Shown here: positions 28,557-37,623 of the stretch, in pieces | How positions within the stretch are numbered: the stretch's first letter is position 1 | Layout: each line of letters starts with the position of its first letter | Source of the DNA: Ruminiclostridium hungatei | GTDB lineage: Bacteria > Bacillota > Clostridia > Acetivibrionales > DSM-1351 | Assembly (NCBI RefSeq): GCF_002051585.1 | Contig: NZ_MZGX01000008.1 | Location: 124,001-188,000, forward strand | DNA: 64,000 nucleotides | Direction: 5' to 3' | Translations under genes and position numbers: made by a program | The notes under the pieces: model-generated | Databases searched by the model: none | Told to the model about the DNA's origin: nothing | The model's input: only the letters and a program-made list of their open reading frames with translations

Positions 28557-28585
28557 ATTTTAGCATAATAATTTTAAAAAAACAA
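28557..28585 (-). promoter_or_regulatory. Candidate sigma-A promoter of the fla/che operon
   Basis: On the minus strand, -35 TTGTTT (28580-28585) and -10 TAAAAT (28557-28562) are 17 bases apart in the AT-rich gap between trmFO and flgB; transcription would start near 28550, 47 bases ahead of flgB. No good sigma-D motif is seen here, consistent with early operon control by the vegetative sigma factor. Confidence 0.45.
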
Positions 28586-28621
28586 CAAATATAGTTAGAT
28601 TATAGCGTAATATAGGACTAA

Positions 28622-29944
28622 TTACTTAATCCAGTTTTTAACAGTCTCATTTATTTCTGAAATAAGTGCAAGAGATCTGACGGCATTTTCAGCATTTCTT
28701 TTTCTTTTATCTCTTATACCTGTGTCGAAATTATTGAATAACCCAAAATTTACATTCATGGGTTGAAAGTTTTTAACGCTGGCATCCGAAATATAATTGC
28801 TCAAAGCTCCTATTGCCGTGTTAGCCGGAAATACAACCCTGTCTTTTCCCAGTATCCCTGCCGCGGCATTTAAACCTGCAACAAAACCGGAGGAAGTGGA
28901 TTCTATATAACCTTCAACTCCTGTAATCTGCCCTGCAAAGTATATTGAAGGATTTTTTCTCAGCTTGTAGGTATTGTCCAGCAGTTTGGGCGAATTTATA
29001 TAGGTATTTCTATGCATTACACCAAATCTGACAAATTCCGCATTTTCAAGTCCCGGTATCAGACTGAATACCCTTTTTTGTTCGGGCCACTTCAAATGAG
29101 TCTGAAAGCCTACTATATTGTACAGGGTTCCGTTTTTATTGTCCTGTCTGAGCTGTACCACCGCATAGGGCTTCTGGTTTGTTCTTGCGTCCATGAGCCC
29201 TACGGGCTTTAACGGACCGAACCTCATTGTATCCTTGCCTCTCTGTGCCATGCTTTCTATAGGCATGCAGCCTTCAAACACCATTTTCTTTTCAAAATCC
29301 TTTACCTCCGCAAGTTCCGCCCCTGCCAATGCATTGTAGAAGACTTCATATTCCTCCCTGTCCATGGGACAGTTTATATAGTCGTCCGAGCCTCTTCCAT
29401 ACCTGGCGGCCCTGAATGCCTTTTCCATATTTATAGATTCACAGGTGACGATAGGCGCGGCAGCATCGAAAAAGTGAAGATAATCCTCTCCCACCATTTC
29501 TCTTATAAAGCCGGACATGCCCTCGGAGGTCAATGGGCCTGTGGCCACTATTGCAATATCGCCTTCAGGAATACCTGTCTGCTCACCATGGATTATTTCT
29601 ATATTGTCCATGGCTCTTATGCTTTTTGTTATATATTCCGCAAAACCCTCCCTGTCCACAGCAAGCGCTCCCCCGGCAGGCACTCTTGTGCTGTCTGCCG
29701 CCTTCATTACCAGGGAATCCATTGTACGTAATTCTTCCTTTAACAGGCCTACTGCATTTTCCAGTTGATCAGATCTTAGTGAATTGCTGCAAACCAACTC
29801 TGCAAAATTCTCAGAATGGTGGGCAGGTGAATATTTCTGAGGTTTCATTTCATAAAGCCTTACCGATATTCCCCTTTTTGCCAACTGATAGGCTGCCTCA
29901 CAGCCTGCCAGTCCTGCTCCGATAACATTTACTGTAGCTTTCAT
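28622..29944 (-). CDS. trmFO: TrmFO, folate-dependent tRNA m5U54 methyltransferase
   Basis: Flavoprotein that methylates U54 of tRNA with methylene-THF. FAD-binding dinucleotide motif VIGAGLAGCEAAYQLA at residues 7-22; the family motif ELVCSNSLRSD with a conserved Cys near 53; later GRGSDDYINCPM and FAGQITGVEGYIES. Length 440 is typical. RBS AGGAGG. In Firmicutes it commonly neighbours topA and dprA, as here. Confidence 0.95.
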   Translation of the reverse strand: MKATVNVIGAGLAGCEAAYQLAKRGISVRLYEMKPQKYSPAHHSENFAELVCSNSLRSDQLENAVGLLKEELRTMDSLVMKAADSTRVPAGGALAVDREGFAEYITKSIRAMDNIEIIHGEQTGIPEGDIAIVATGPLTSEGMSGFIREMVGEDYLHFFDAAAPIVTCESINMEKAFRAARYGRGSDDYINCPMDREEYEVFYNALAGAELAEVKDFEKKMVFEGCMPIESMAQRGKDTMRFGPLKPVGLMDARTNQKPYAVVQLRQDNKNGTLYNIVGFQTHLKWPEQKRVFSLIPGLENAEFVRFGVMHRNTYINSPKLLDNTYKLRKNPSIYFAGQITGVEGYIESTSSGFVAGLNAAAGILGKDRVVFPANTAIGALSNYISDASVKNFQPMNVNFGLFNNFDTGIRDKRKRNAENAVRSLALISEINETVKNWIK

Positions 29945-30077
29945 ATAATCCTCCTGCTTTCGTTACGGAATACAAAATTTGTATTGAGTGTTTCGGGTGC
30001 CTTCGGCTGCACAAGCCCCCGGCCTTCAGACATTTTTTATACCCTTTAAAAATTTATACTTCCCAGACAATAAAATA

Positions 30078-30105
30078 AACCGAAAGACAGCCTGCTCTTC
30101 CGGTT
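30078..30105 (-). terminator. Intrinsic terminator after topA
   Basis: A 10-bp stem (one G-T wobble) with an 8-base loop at 30078-30105, followed on the minus strand by TTATTTTATT. It ends the topA transcript, about 120 bases past its stop, and separates it from trmFO. Confidence 0.65.
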
Positions 30106-30223
30106 ATAAAAGTCAATTATATAGGTAATGACTGAAAGCCCGGGTCAGGGGTGAAAATCCTTTGCAAAACCAGGTTCAAGCCCCAACTGCCCCCAAGTCT
30201 TTTTGTTTTTTGGTCCATTTTGT

Positions 30224-32332
30224 CTATTTGGTCTTTTTTGCTGTGTCTTCACTGTTGCTGGGACACTTTTCATTGCTGCACTTAAGTTCAGCCTTCTTGC
30301 CGGAACTCTTCTTCAGCATGAAATTCCCGCACACGCCGCAGGTTTCACCGGACGGCATCTCCCAACTCATAAAGGAGCATTCGGGATTTCTTTCACAGCC
30401 GATATATTTTCTTCCTTTTTTAGTCTTTTTAAATAATACCTTGCCCTGGCAAACGGGACACAACACTCCGGCCTCTTCAACTATGGTCTTTGTATTGCGG
30501 CACTCGGGAAAACCGGGACAGGCCAGGAACTTGCCAAATCTGCCATGCTTGACAACCATATTTCTGCCGCATTTTTCACAGATGACATCTGAAACTTCCT
30601 CCGGCACTTCAACATCGCCGATTGTCTCCTCAGCCTGCTTCAAAACTCCCTCAAAGGAAGAATAAAAATCGTTCATTACGGCCTTCCAGGGCTTTTGTCC
30701 GTCTTCGACGGCATCCAGTTCGTTTTCCATCTGAGCGGTAAATTCTGCGTCAACAATATCCACAAAGTGCTTTTTCATTATTTCGTTAACTATTTTCCCA
30801 AGCTCGGTGGGCAGAAGAAGTTTCTTATCTTTTACCACATATCCTCTGGATAAGATGGTTGTTATTGTAGGAGCGTAAGTACTCGGCCGTCCTATGCCTC
30901 TTTCTTCAAGCGCCCTTACAAGCGTGGCTTCGGTATATCTGGCCGGAGGCTGTGTAAAATGCTGCTTGGGAGTATTCTTTTTCAATTCCAGGACATCTCC
31001 CTGTACCAGCTCAGGCAGGTTGTTTTCCTCTTCATCTGCCTCTTCTTTGCCCTCGTTATCCCTGCCCTCAATATACAATACCATAAAGCCCGGAAATTTA
31101 ACTTTGGAACCGTTGGCTTTAAAAATATATTTACCTGCTGAAATATCCGCACTAACTGTGTCATATACGGCAGAAGACATCTGGCTTGCGATGAACCTGC
31201 CCCAAATCAGCTTGTAAAGCTTGAACTGTTCGGCAGTCAGCGAATCCTTTACCTCCTCCGGAGTAAGGTCTATATATGTGGGGCGGATTGCTTCGTGGGC
31301 ATCCTGAGACGCGGATTTGTTTTTGTATACTCTTGGCGTCTGAGGTATATATGCTTCTCCATATTTCTTTGTCACATAGTCCCTTGCTTCGTTCTGAGCC
31401 TCAGCGGATATTCTGGTGGAGTCGGTTCTCATGTAGGTTATAAGACCAACAGAGCCATGACCCTTTATATCAATACCTTCATATAGCTGCTGAGCAACCA
31501 TCATTGTCCTCTTTGTGGTAAATCCAAGCTTTCTGGAAGCTTCCTGCTGCATGGTGCTGGTAATGAAGGGTGCAGCCGCAGCCCTCTTTTTTTCCTGCTC
31601 TTTTACCTTTTGAACAACATACTGGCTATTCTCTATTTCCTTAAGGATAGCATTTACCTGCTCTTCATTATTTAATTCAAGCTTTTCGGTGGCGGTTCCG
31701 TGGAACTTTGCTTCAAAGCTGGGATTAACCTTGGGTTTTGCAAGCTTTGATATTATTGACCAGTATTCCTGTGAAACAAAGCTGTCTATTTCCTCCTCCC
31801 TGTCGCAAATCATTTTTGTTGCAACAGACTGGACTCTTCCCGCGCTTAAACCCTTCTTTACCTTTTTCCAGAGCAGAGGGCTGATCTTATAGCCTACTAT
31901 TCTGTCCAGAACTCTTCGGGCCTGCTGTGCATCCACAAGATCCATATCAATCTTCCTGGGCTGCTTTATTGCACTTTTAACAGCATTCTGAGTTATTTCA
32001 TTAAAAGATACCCTGCATTTTTGACTTTCATCTATATTCAAAAGGTTTGCCAAATGCCATGATATTGCTTCACCCTCACGGTCAGGGTCGGTAGCCAGAT
32101 AAACTTTTTTTGCAGTCTTGGCTTCCTTTTTAAGCTTGGATATAACGTCACCTTTGCCTCTTATTGTAATATATTTTGGCTCAAAATTGTTTTCGATATC
32201 CACTCCCATCTGGCTTTTAGGCAAATCCCTTACATGGCCTACAGATGCTTCCACCTTATAGCCCTTGCCTAAAAACTTCCCAATGGATTTAACTTTTCCG
32301 GGAGACTCCACAATAACCAGGTTATCAGCCAT
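30224..32332 (-). CDS. topA: DNA topoisomerase I (type IA)
   Basis: Relaxes negative supercoils. TOPRIM domain at the N-terminus (VIVESPGKVKSIGKFLG, then ATDPDREGEAISWHLA); active-site Tyr in LITYMRTDSTRIS (near 301); C-terminal zinc fingers with three Cys4 units (CEKCGRNM...CPGFPEC, CPVCQGKV...CERNPEC, CGVCGNFM...CSNEKC). Length 702. ATG at 32332 has a GGAGGAATAAA leader; a longer frame to 32350 is unlikely. Confidence 0.96.
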   Translation of the reverse strand: MADNLVIVESPGKVKSIGKFLGKGYKVEASVGHVRDLPKSQMGVDIENNFEPKYITIRGKGDVISKLKKEAKTAKKVYLATDPDREGEAISWHLANLLNIDESQKCRVSFNEITQNAVKSAIKQPRKIDMDLVDAQQARRVLDRIVGYKISPLLWKKVKKGLSAGRVQSVATKMICDREEEIDSFVSQEYWSIISKLAKPKVNPSFEAKFHGTATEKLELNNEEQVNAILKEIENSQYVVQKVKEQEKKRAAAAPFITSTMQQEASRKLGFTTKRTMMVAQQLYEGIDIKGHGSVGLITYMRTDSTRISAEAQNEARDYVTKKYGEAYIPQTPRVYKNKSASQDAHEAIRPTYIDLTPEEVKDSLTAEQFKLYKLIWGRFIASQMSSAVYDTVSADISAGKYIFKANGSKVKFPGFMVLYIEGRDNEGKEEADEEENNLPELVQGDVLELKKNTPKQHFTQPPARYTEATLVRALEERGIGRPSTYAPTITTILSRGYVVKDKKLLLPTELGKIVNEIMKKHFVDIVDAEFTAQMENELDAVEDGQKPWKAVMNDFYSSFEGVLKQAEETIGDVEVPEEVSDVICEKCGRNMVVKHGRFGKFLACPGFPECRNTKTIVEEAGVLCPVCQGKVLFKKTKKGRKYIGCERNPECSFMSWEMPSGETCGVCGNFMLKKSSGKKAELKCSNEKCPSNSEDTAKKTK

Positions 32333-32395
32333 TTTATTCCTCCGTATCAATTGCTGTGCATTTTATGATATTACAATTTTTATCAGATAAATACT

Positions 32396-32424
32396 AATTT
32401 AAACTGCTTTTTAAAATCTGTCAA
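32396..32424 (-). promoter_or_regulatory. Candidate promoter of topA
   Basis: Perfect -35 TTGACA (32419-32424), 17-base spacer and -10 TAAATT (32396-32401) on the minus strand, about 65-90 bases upstream of the topA start. The rest of the 310-bp gap between topA and dprA is AT-rich and shows no gene. Confidence 0.55.
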
Positions 32425-32642
32425 CATTACGTTGAGCAATAACACTGGTAAAATAGTAATTTCTGTAATTATCAGGGCGCTTAACAAAAATTTTTTTGCA
32501 GCCATAAATTATTAAAAAATTTTAAAATATTTCTCAATTTTGTTTCTCATTTCAGAACTGCCTATTTATTGTCATCCTAATCAAATTATGCACATATAAA
32601 CTAAAAATATGACCGGAAAAGACAGAGAAACTAAAATCACGT

Positions 32643-33782
32643 TCAAGGGCAAAGCTCGAAAAATTTTCCCGGCATTTGAGCAACAACTCCCTTCATTTCC
32701 AACATGAATAGAATATTGTTTATTTCACTGATGGAAATATTGCTGTGCTGGATAATTTCATCAATATGATGTATCCCCTTCTGAATTGTTTTTATCACTC
32801 GTATTTCTCCGGTGCTCAGTCCAAAGTATAATTTATGTCCTGCACCTGAAGCAGTATTCCCCGCTCTCCTGCCGGCTGTATCACCGTTTCCCGTCACTGT
32901 GGCTTTCTCTTCCCTGTAGTCAAATTCCTCCAGTATGTCCTCCACGCCCAGTACTATTTTGGCCCCTTCACGTATTAAACTGTTAGTGCCCCTGCTATAG
33001 GCACAATCAATGTTTCCAGGCACTGCGAACACCTCTCTGCCCTGTTCCAGCGCCAATGCTGCAGTTATCAGGGAGCCGCTTCTCTGTGCCGCCTCCACAA
33101 TCAGCACCCCTGACGATATTCCACTGATAATCCTGTTTCTAGCGGGAAAATTGTATTGCATAGGAGGAGTCCCGGGAGGGTACTCAGACAGGATCAGCCC
33201 TCCTGCTCCAAGTATGCCTTCATATAGCCGCGCATTTTCAGGCGGGTATATGTAGTCCGGCCCGCAGCCCAATACCGCCACTGTCTTTCCTCCTGCGTCA
33301 AGACAGCCCTCATGGGCTATGCTGTCAATTCCCCTGGCCATGCCGCTGACTATCTGTACACCTCTCAGGGCCAGCTCATAGGATAATTTTTTTGCTGTTA
33401 TGGAGCCGTAGTTTGTGGTTCTTCTTGAGCCCACCACAGCCACCGAAAACTCGGAAAGTGCGAAGCTGCCTCTATAGTACAGAGCAACCGGAGGGTCATA
33501 AATATGCTTTAATTTTTCCGGGTAGCTTTTGTCAAGAAAGGTTATAAGCTTTATATCTTTTTTCAGCATCAAATCTGTTATCTTGTCAATTCTCTCCCTT
33601 TTTTCCCTGCCGAGGATTTCTTCAATATTTTTAGGTGTAAGCAGTCCCTGCTGCTTGAGCTTTTCCTCCGGCAGGTGGTAAATCACCTGAGGGTGGCCGT
33701 ATACCTCAAGCAGCCTCCGGGCTTTTACCGGCCCCAGACCTGCCAGGGACGAAAGCCATAACCAGTAATCAACCTCTCTCAT
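32643..33782 (-). CDS. dprA: DprA (Smf), DNA processing protein
   Basis: Loads RecA on incoming single-stranded DNA during transformation. N-terminal helix-hairpin-helix-like part (LAGLGPVKARRLLEVYG), Rossmann-like core with VGSRRTTNYGS, SGMARGIDSIAHEGCL, and GCGPDYIYPPEN, and a C-terminal winged-helix-like domain. Length 379. It is next to comM, a common pairing that links the locus to natural transformation. Confidence 0.94.
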   Translation of the reverse strand: MREVDYWLWLSSLAGLGPVKARRLLEVYGHPQVIYHLPEEKLKQQGLLTPKNIEEILGREKRERIDKITDLMLKKDIKLITFLDKSYPEKLKHIYDPPVALYYRGSFALSEFSVAVVGSRRTTNYGSITAKKLSYELALRGVQIVSGMARGIDSIAHEGCLDAGGKTVAVLGCGPDYIYPPENARLYEGILGAGGLILSEYPPGTPPMQYNFPARNRIISGISSGVLIVEAAQRSGSLITAALALEQGREVFAVPGNIDCAYSRGTNSLIREGAKIVLGVEDILEEFDYREEKATVTGNGDTAGRRAGNTASGAGHKLYFGLSTGEIRVIKTIQKGIHHIDEIIQHSNISISEINNILFMLEMKGVVAQMPGKFFELCP

Positions 33783-33842
33783 CTTGTCTATTCTCCTTAA
33801 CTGTTATCTATGAATTTTCAATATTGCATATGTCCGTATTCT

Positions 33843-35378
33843 TCAGCCTCGATTTCCCGCACGGTCAAAGCTTCTGTATTGTATGGCCTCGGCAACATGC
33901 CTGGATTTTATTGAGTCGCTGCCATCCATGTCAGCAATTGTCCGGGCTACCTTCAGAATCCTGTCATATGCCCTGGCACTCAAGCCAAGCTTTTCAAAGG
34001 CTCTCCTTAACAGGCTGGCAGTTGTCCTGTCCAGTCGGCAGTATTCCCGTATAAGAGCAGGAGGCAGCTCAGCATTTGAGTATATGCCCATGCCCACATA
34101 CCTCTCAAGCTGAATCTTTCTTGTCCTGTTTACCCTTTCCCTGATTGCACCGGAGGTTTCCTCCTCCCCCTTTTTCTCAATATCCTGGTATCTGACAGGC
34201 TTGACTTCAGCATGTATATCAATCCTGTCCAATATGGGGCGGCTGAATTTGCCAAGGTACTGCTTCAGCACTCTGGGCGTGCAACTGCATTTTTGCGACG
34301 AATCCAGATAATATCCGCATTTGCAAGGATTGGCAGCACATATCAGTGTTGTTCTGGCAGGATATGTCACACTGTTGTTTGCTTTTGTTATACATATCTC
34401 ACCATCCTCCAGAGGCTGCCTCAATGCCTCTACAGCTTCCATTCCGAATTCCGGGAATTCGTCCAGAAAAAGTACTCCGTAATGTGCCAGGCTTACCTCT
34501 CCGGGCCTGATATGCCGTCCGCCTCCTACCAGAGAAGTGTCTGATATTGTATGGTGGGGATTTCGGAAGGGGCGGGACGGAATCAGGGAGTTTTTATAAG
34601 GCAGAAGACCTGATACACTGTATATTTTCGTAAGTTCAAGTGCCTCTTCAAATGTCATCTGAGGCAATATTGTGGGAAGCCTTTTTGCGAGCATGGTTTT
34701 TCCGCTGCCGGGAGTCCCTACCATCAGAAGGTTATGGGCTCCGCAGGCCGCAATTTCCAGGGCCCGCTTGGCATGGGCCTGACCTCTGACGTCACTGAAA
34801 TCCACTGATGACGGTGTGTTCTGACGGAAAATATCACTGATGTCTACGGTATGCGGAGTAATCAGGTGCTGTCCGTTCAGATGGGCAATGATTTCCAGAA
34901 GGGTTCTCACAGGCAGGACATTGATTTCTTTTACAACGGCGGCTTCATTTGCATTCTCCGCCGGAACAAAAACATTTTTAATGCGGTTGTTCCTTGCGCA
35001 GCACACCATGGACAGAATTCCATTCACAGGCTTTATTCCTCCATCCAGGGACAGTTCTCCCAGAAACATGAAATTATCAGGCTCAGAGGCTGTTATTGCC
35101 CCTGCAGCGGCCATAATGCCCACAGCTATTGCCGCATCATAGACAGAACCCACCTTTCGGAGATTTGCCGGCGCCAGATTTATGGTTATTCTTCTTACAG
35201 GAAATTCAAGGCCGCTGTTTTTTATTGCCGCCCTCACTCTTTCGCGGGATTCTCTCACTGCGGTATCTCCAAGGCCTACTATATCGAAGGCCGGAATGCC
35301 GTTGCTGATGTCTGCCTCCACCTCCACGACACAGCCGTCAATGCCCGTAAGTACACAGCTTTTAACCTTTGAAACCAT
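33843..35378 (-). CDS. comM: ComM / YifB, Mg-chelatase-like AAA+ helicase
   Basis: AAA+ protein involved in branch migration during transformation. N-terminal ChlI/Lon-like S5 domain (residues about 20-140), then AAA+ ATPase with Walker A GTPGSGKTMLAKRLP, Walker B LFLDEFPEF and sensor TISDTSLVGGG. A C-terminal Mg-chelatase domain ends in SIKSRHVAEAIQYR. A Cys-rich insert (CAANPCKCGYYLDSSQKCSC) is typical. Length 511. Confidence 0.93.
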   Translation of the reverse strand: MVSKVKSCVLTGIDGCVVEVEADISNGIPAFDIVGLGDTAVRESRERVRAAIKNSGLEFPVRRITINLAPANLRKVGSVYDAAIAVGIMAAAGAITASEPDNFMFLGELSLDGGIKPVNGILSMVCCARNNRIKNVFVPAENANEAAVVKEINVLPVRTLLEIIAHLNGQHLITPHTVDISDIFRQNTPSSVDFSDVRGQAHAKRALEIAACGAHNLLMVGTPGSGKTMLAKRLPTILPQMTFEEALELTKIYSVSGLLPYKNSLIPSRPFRNPHHTISDTSLVGGGRHIRPGEVSLAHYGVLFLDEFPEFGMEAVEALRQPLEDGEICITKANNSVTYPARTTLICAANPCKCGYYLDSSQKCSCTPRVLKQYLGKFSRPILDRIDIHAEVKPVRYQDIEKKGEEETSGAIRERVNRTRKIQLERYVGMGIYSNAELPPALIREYCRLDRTTASLLRRAFEKLGLSARAYDRILKVARTIADMDGSDSIKSRHVAEAIQYRSFDRAGNRG

Positions 35379-35420
35379 AGGATTTGTGTCCTTTCTTATT
35401 GTGAATTTAAAAATAGAAGC

Positions 35421-35519
35421 AAGCCAATTGCTGTGGGCTTAAAACCAATAGTTTGAGGCTGGGACCCAAGCCTCCTGTTATTCGCCTGCAAGGCAAAAGT
35501 TCCAGCGGTAATTGACCTT
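35421..35519 (+). ncRNA. Candidate structured RNA (three-way fold)
   Basis: In the 676-bp gap upstream of comM. A long closing helix pairs 35421-35436 with 35502-35519 (about 14 pairs, three of them G-U wobbles on the plus strand, small bulges). Inside are GAGGCT-loop-AGCCTC (35455-35474) and GCCT-GCA-AGGC (35484-35494). Wobbles favour the plus strand as RNA. I cannot match it to a known family; the GGGAC...AAGCCTCC segment only loosely recalls a c-di-GMP-I aptamer. Confidence 0.3.
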
Positions 35520-35583
35520 ATAAAAGAATAAATGCTGCCAAAGCACATATGAACAGACAGGATAATAAAAAAACGAATTGCTT

Positions 35584-35612
35584 TTGACAAAAGAAATGTT
35601 TCAAGATACAAT
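35584..35612 (+). promoter_or_regulatory. Consensus-like promoter without an obvious gene
   Basis: TTGACA (35584-35589), 17 bases, TACAAT (35607-35612) on the plus strand. No gene of useful length follows on this strand before 36 kb. It could be chance in AT-rich DNA, or drive a small RNA, or be left from a lost gene. Confidence 0.35.
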
Positions 35613-35960
35613 GGCTTTAACCTGAATAGCATTGTTCCAATTTCTTAACCGTTTATCATATAGGCACAGCAAAATAGGGATAAAAAAACATCAGAATTTA
35701 AAAGAGTTAAAATATAAGAATTAAAAGATAGGACAACAAAAATGTGTAGTAAAACATTGCTGTCCATTTAATCTGTTGTGCTAATTAAAAATGTGGTAAA
35801 CAGGCAGAAAGCTTAGATGCTGCCACTACCGCACGAGCTTCAAATAAATGCTTGTATATGACTCCTTTGGCAAAAAGCTTTTAATCATACTGCGCATTTC
35901 TGTATAGTCGTTCTCGCGTGGCATACAAACTTATCTGTTAAAAACTTTATTAATTAGCAT

Positions 35961-35980
35961 AATAAGTCAATTGACTTATT
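35961..35980. repeat. 20-bp perfect palindrome
   Basis: AATAAGTCAATTGACTTATT reads the same on both strands. It resembles a dimeric-repressor operator (MarR-like proportions) but no adjacent gene start is visible on either strand; the nearest feature is the endonuclease-like remnant at 36055. Confidence 0.4.
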
Positions 35981-36054
35981 TAATAATAATATCACAAGCT
36001 TATAAAAAAATCATCTGTTTTTTACAATTATTTTAAAGAATGTTTCCTCTTCAA

Positions 36055-36168
36055 TTAAAAACTAAGATCTCCTGCTCTACTCTTCCGAAGTCCGTTTACT
36101 TCAAAAAAATCTTTTAAGTATTTCTCAAAAGCAAACCCTCTCGCTTGAGGATAGCTTTCACACCTCAC
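36055..36168 (-). pseudogene. Remnant of a restriction endonuclease-like N-terminus
   Basis: A 37-codon open stretch directly overlapping the ICMT stop and ending at TAA (36055-36057). Its translation contains RGFAFEKYLKDFFEVNGLRK, which matches my memory of the first residues of a family of restriction endonuclease-like proteins, where an RG(Y/F)xFExxLxxxFxxxGL motif opens the chain. Nothing further in frame follows, so it looks like a broken end. Identification is from memory of the motif. Confidence 0.4.
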
Positions 36169-36773
36169 TTTATAAGAGCATACCTTGGGGTTTTACTCAT
36201 GTAATCAATATAATCCTTGCCAAAAACAGACTTCAAGTGCTTTTCCTCTTGTAATATCAGTCTATGAACAGCCACTATATTAATGACTGCTACCGCTATG
36301 GTCAATACGCTTGGAAAGGTAAGTACAAAACCTGTAAACATTATATCAAAGCCCACAAAGGCAGGATTTCTGCTATATCTATATACTCCGGAAGTAATCA
36401 GGGAAGTTTGGGTCTGCTTATCTATGCCCACTCTCCAGGAGGTTTTTAAAGAAACCATTGCCGAGATAAATGCAGACACACCTATTGCTAAGGCTATTAA
36501 CCCAATATACCTATACATATCCGTCTTAATAACCGGACCTATAATACTCTCTGCTTTAAGCCCTGCTACTGAGAAAACGAGCCACATAGCGCCCCATATG
36601 AAAGTTGTTGCTTTTACAGTCAGTTCTACTCTGCCTATTTCCTTACTCTTTCCCCCTTTTGCAAGTACATTTGCTTTTATTCCATTCTTTCTATACAGGA
36701 TTACTAATTTCAAAATATATGAAACAAAAAATGCTAAAAATATTGATAACGACACCACATTTATTAAGCTCAT
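36165..36773 (-). CDS. Isoprenylcysteine carboxyl methyltransferase (ICMT)/PEMT-like membrane protein
   Basis: Polytopic membrane protein of 202 residues with about five hydrophobic helices and the C-terminal ICMT/PEMT signature: SGVYRYSRNPAFVGF followed by LQEEKHLKSVFGKDYIDYM and a PRYA end. Family members use S-adenosylmethionine to methylate lipid or prenyl groups; the bacterial substrate is not known. A 32-bp ArsR-like palindrome lies just upstream, so expression is probably controlled by a metal- or redox-type repressor. Confidence 0.75.
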   Translation of the reverse strand: MSLINVVSLSIFLAFFVSYILKLVILYRKNGIKANVLAKGGKSKEIGRVELTVKATTFIWGAMWLVFSVAGLKAESIIGPVIKTDMYRYIGLIALAIGVSAFISAMVSLKTSWRVGIDKQTQTSLITSGVYRYSRNPAFVGFDIMFTGFVLTFPSVLTIAVAVINIVAVHRLILQEEKHLKSVFGKDYIDYMSKTPRYALIK

Positions 36774-36796
36774 ATTTTAACCCCCACTTATCTATT

Positions 36797-36828
36797 ATAA
36801 ACATATGAACAATTGTTCATATGTTTAT
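36797..36828. promoter_or_regulatory. 32-bp perfect palindrome, ArsR/SmtB-like operator
   Basis: The 32 bases are a perfect inverted repeat centred between 36812 and 36813, with core ATATGAAC-AATT-GTTCATAT, close to the TGAAC...GTTCA sites bound by ArsR/SmtB repressors such as CzrA. It ends 24 bases before the ICMT gene. No ArsR-family gene is in the window, so the regulator would be encoded elsewhere. Confidence 0.6.
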
Positions 36829-36915
36829 TTAATTATATTGCCATTATAAGCCAAAGTCAATGCCCAAAATACATTAATAACTCTACCTAATATGTTGAGA
36901 AATCCATTATCTGAT

Positions 36916-36964
36916 AAAAAAACAAGACATAGCCTGTATTTCCTCAGGTTCTGTCTTGTTTTTC
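36916..36964 (-). terminator. Intrinsic terminator after nrdR
   Basis: Stem AACAAGACA / TGTCTTGTT with an inner CCTG/CAGG helix, followed by a run of T on the minus strand (read from 36922 down to 36916). It lies 16 bases past the nrdR stop. Confidence 0.8.
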
Positions 36965-36979
36965 ACATAATGCAATTAT

Positions 36980-37438
36980 TTACTTTTCATCCCTCAACAA
37001 ATTTTTCAATTCATCCATGAAGGTGTTTATATCCTTAAACTGGCGGTAAACTGAAGCAAACCGCACATAGGCAACTTCATCCATATTTTTCAGCTTTGCC
37101 ATGACCATCTCACCGATATCCTCGGTGGTTACTTCCCTTATGAGGGAGTTGTGCAATTGGGTCTCTATGCTTTCAACCATTTTTTCCAGGTCGTTTATTG
37201 ATATGGGTCTTTTTTCACAGGCTCTCAGAAGTCCGTTCATAAGCTTTTCCCTGTCAAAGGGTTGTCTGGATTTATCCTTCTTAATCACCATCAGGGGCAG
37301 ACTTTCCACCTTCTCATAGGTGGTAAATCGTTTAGAGCACTTGATGCATTCTCTTCTTCGCCTGATTGCCGAACCTTCGTCGGTGGGTCTGGAATCTATA
37401 ACTTTATCTTCAATAAAACCGCAAAATGGACATTTCAT
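36980..37438 (-). CDS. nrdR: NrdR, ribonucleotide reductase repressor
   Basis: Zinc-ribbon and ATP-cone repressor of ribonucleotide reductase genes. MKCPFC...[13 protein letters not shown] holds the two Cys pairs (residues 3, 6, 31, 34 region); the ATP-cone follows ([20 protein letters not shown]). Length 152 is exact. ATG at 37438 has a GGAGGATAAA leader; the longer frame to 37480 is discarded. Confidence 0.95.
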   Translation of the reverse strand: MKCPFCGFIEDKVIDSRPTDEGSAIRRRRECIKCSKRFTTYEKVESLPLMVIKKDKSRQPFDREKLMNGLLRACEKRPISINDLEKMVESIETQLHNSLIREVTTEDIGEMVMAKLKNMDEVAYVRFASVYRQFKDINTFMDELKNLLRDEK

Positions 37439-37623
37439 TCTTTTATCCTCCAAGAAAAAACAGGATGTAAAATAATTCAATATCCATTTTACCTTATTTG
37501 ATAATTTTTGTATACTTTTTTTCCCGCACTGCTGCTCTTTGATGCCTGTGTCCTCGCTATGAGCAGCTTTGGCTTTTTATCAGCCTGTCCTGTCCACTTT
37601 ACACCGGAACTGTACGCATCACT

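Noticed and set aside
35421-35519. c-di-GMP-I (GEMM) riboswitch in front of comM
   Set aside because: The GGGAC...CAA...GCCTCC string is similar to the aptamer, but the required GGGACGCAAAGCC block is changed and a different, more stable hairpin (GAGGCT/AGCCTC) uses it. It also faces away from comM.
35396-35632. 78-residue minus-strand ORF
   Set aside because: No ribosome site, no homology I recognise, and it overlaps the foldable RNA candidate.
35584-36054. A protein gene behind the TTGACA-TACAAT promoter
   Set aside because: All frames on the plus strand are interrupted within short distances and none has a ribosome site.
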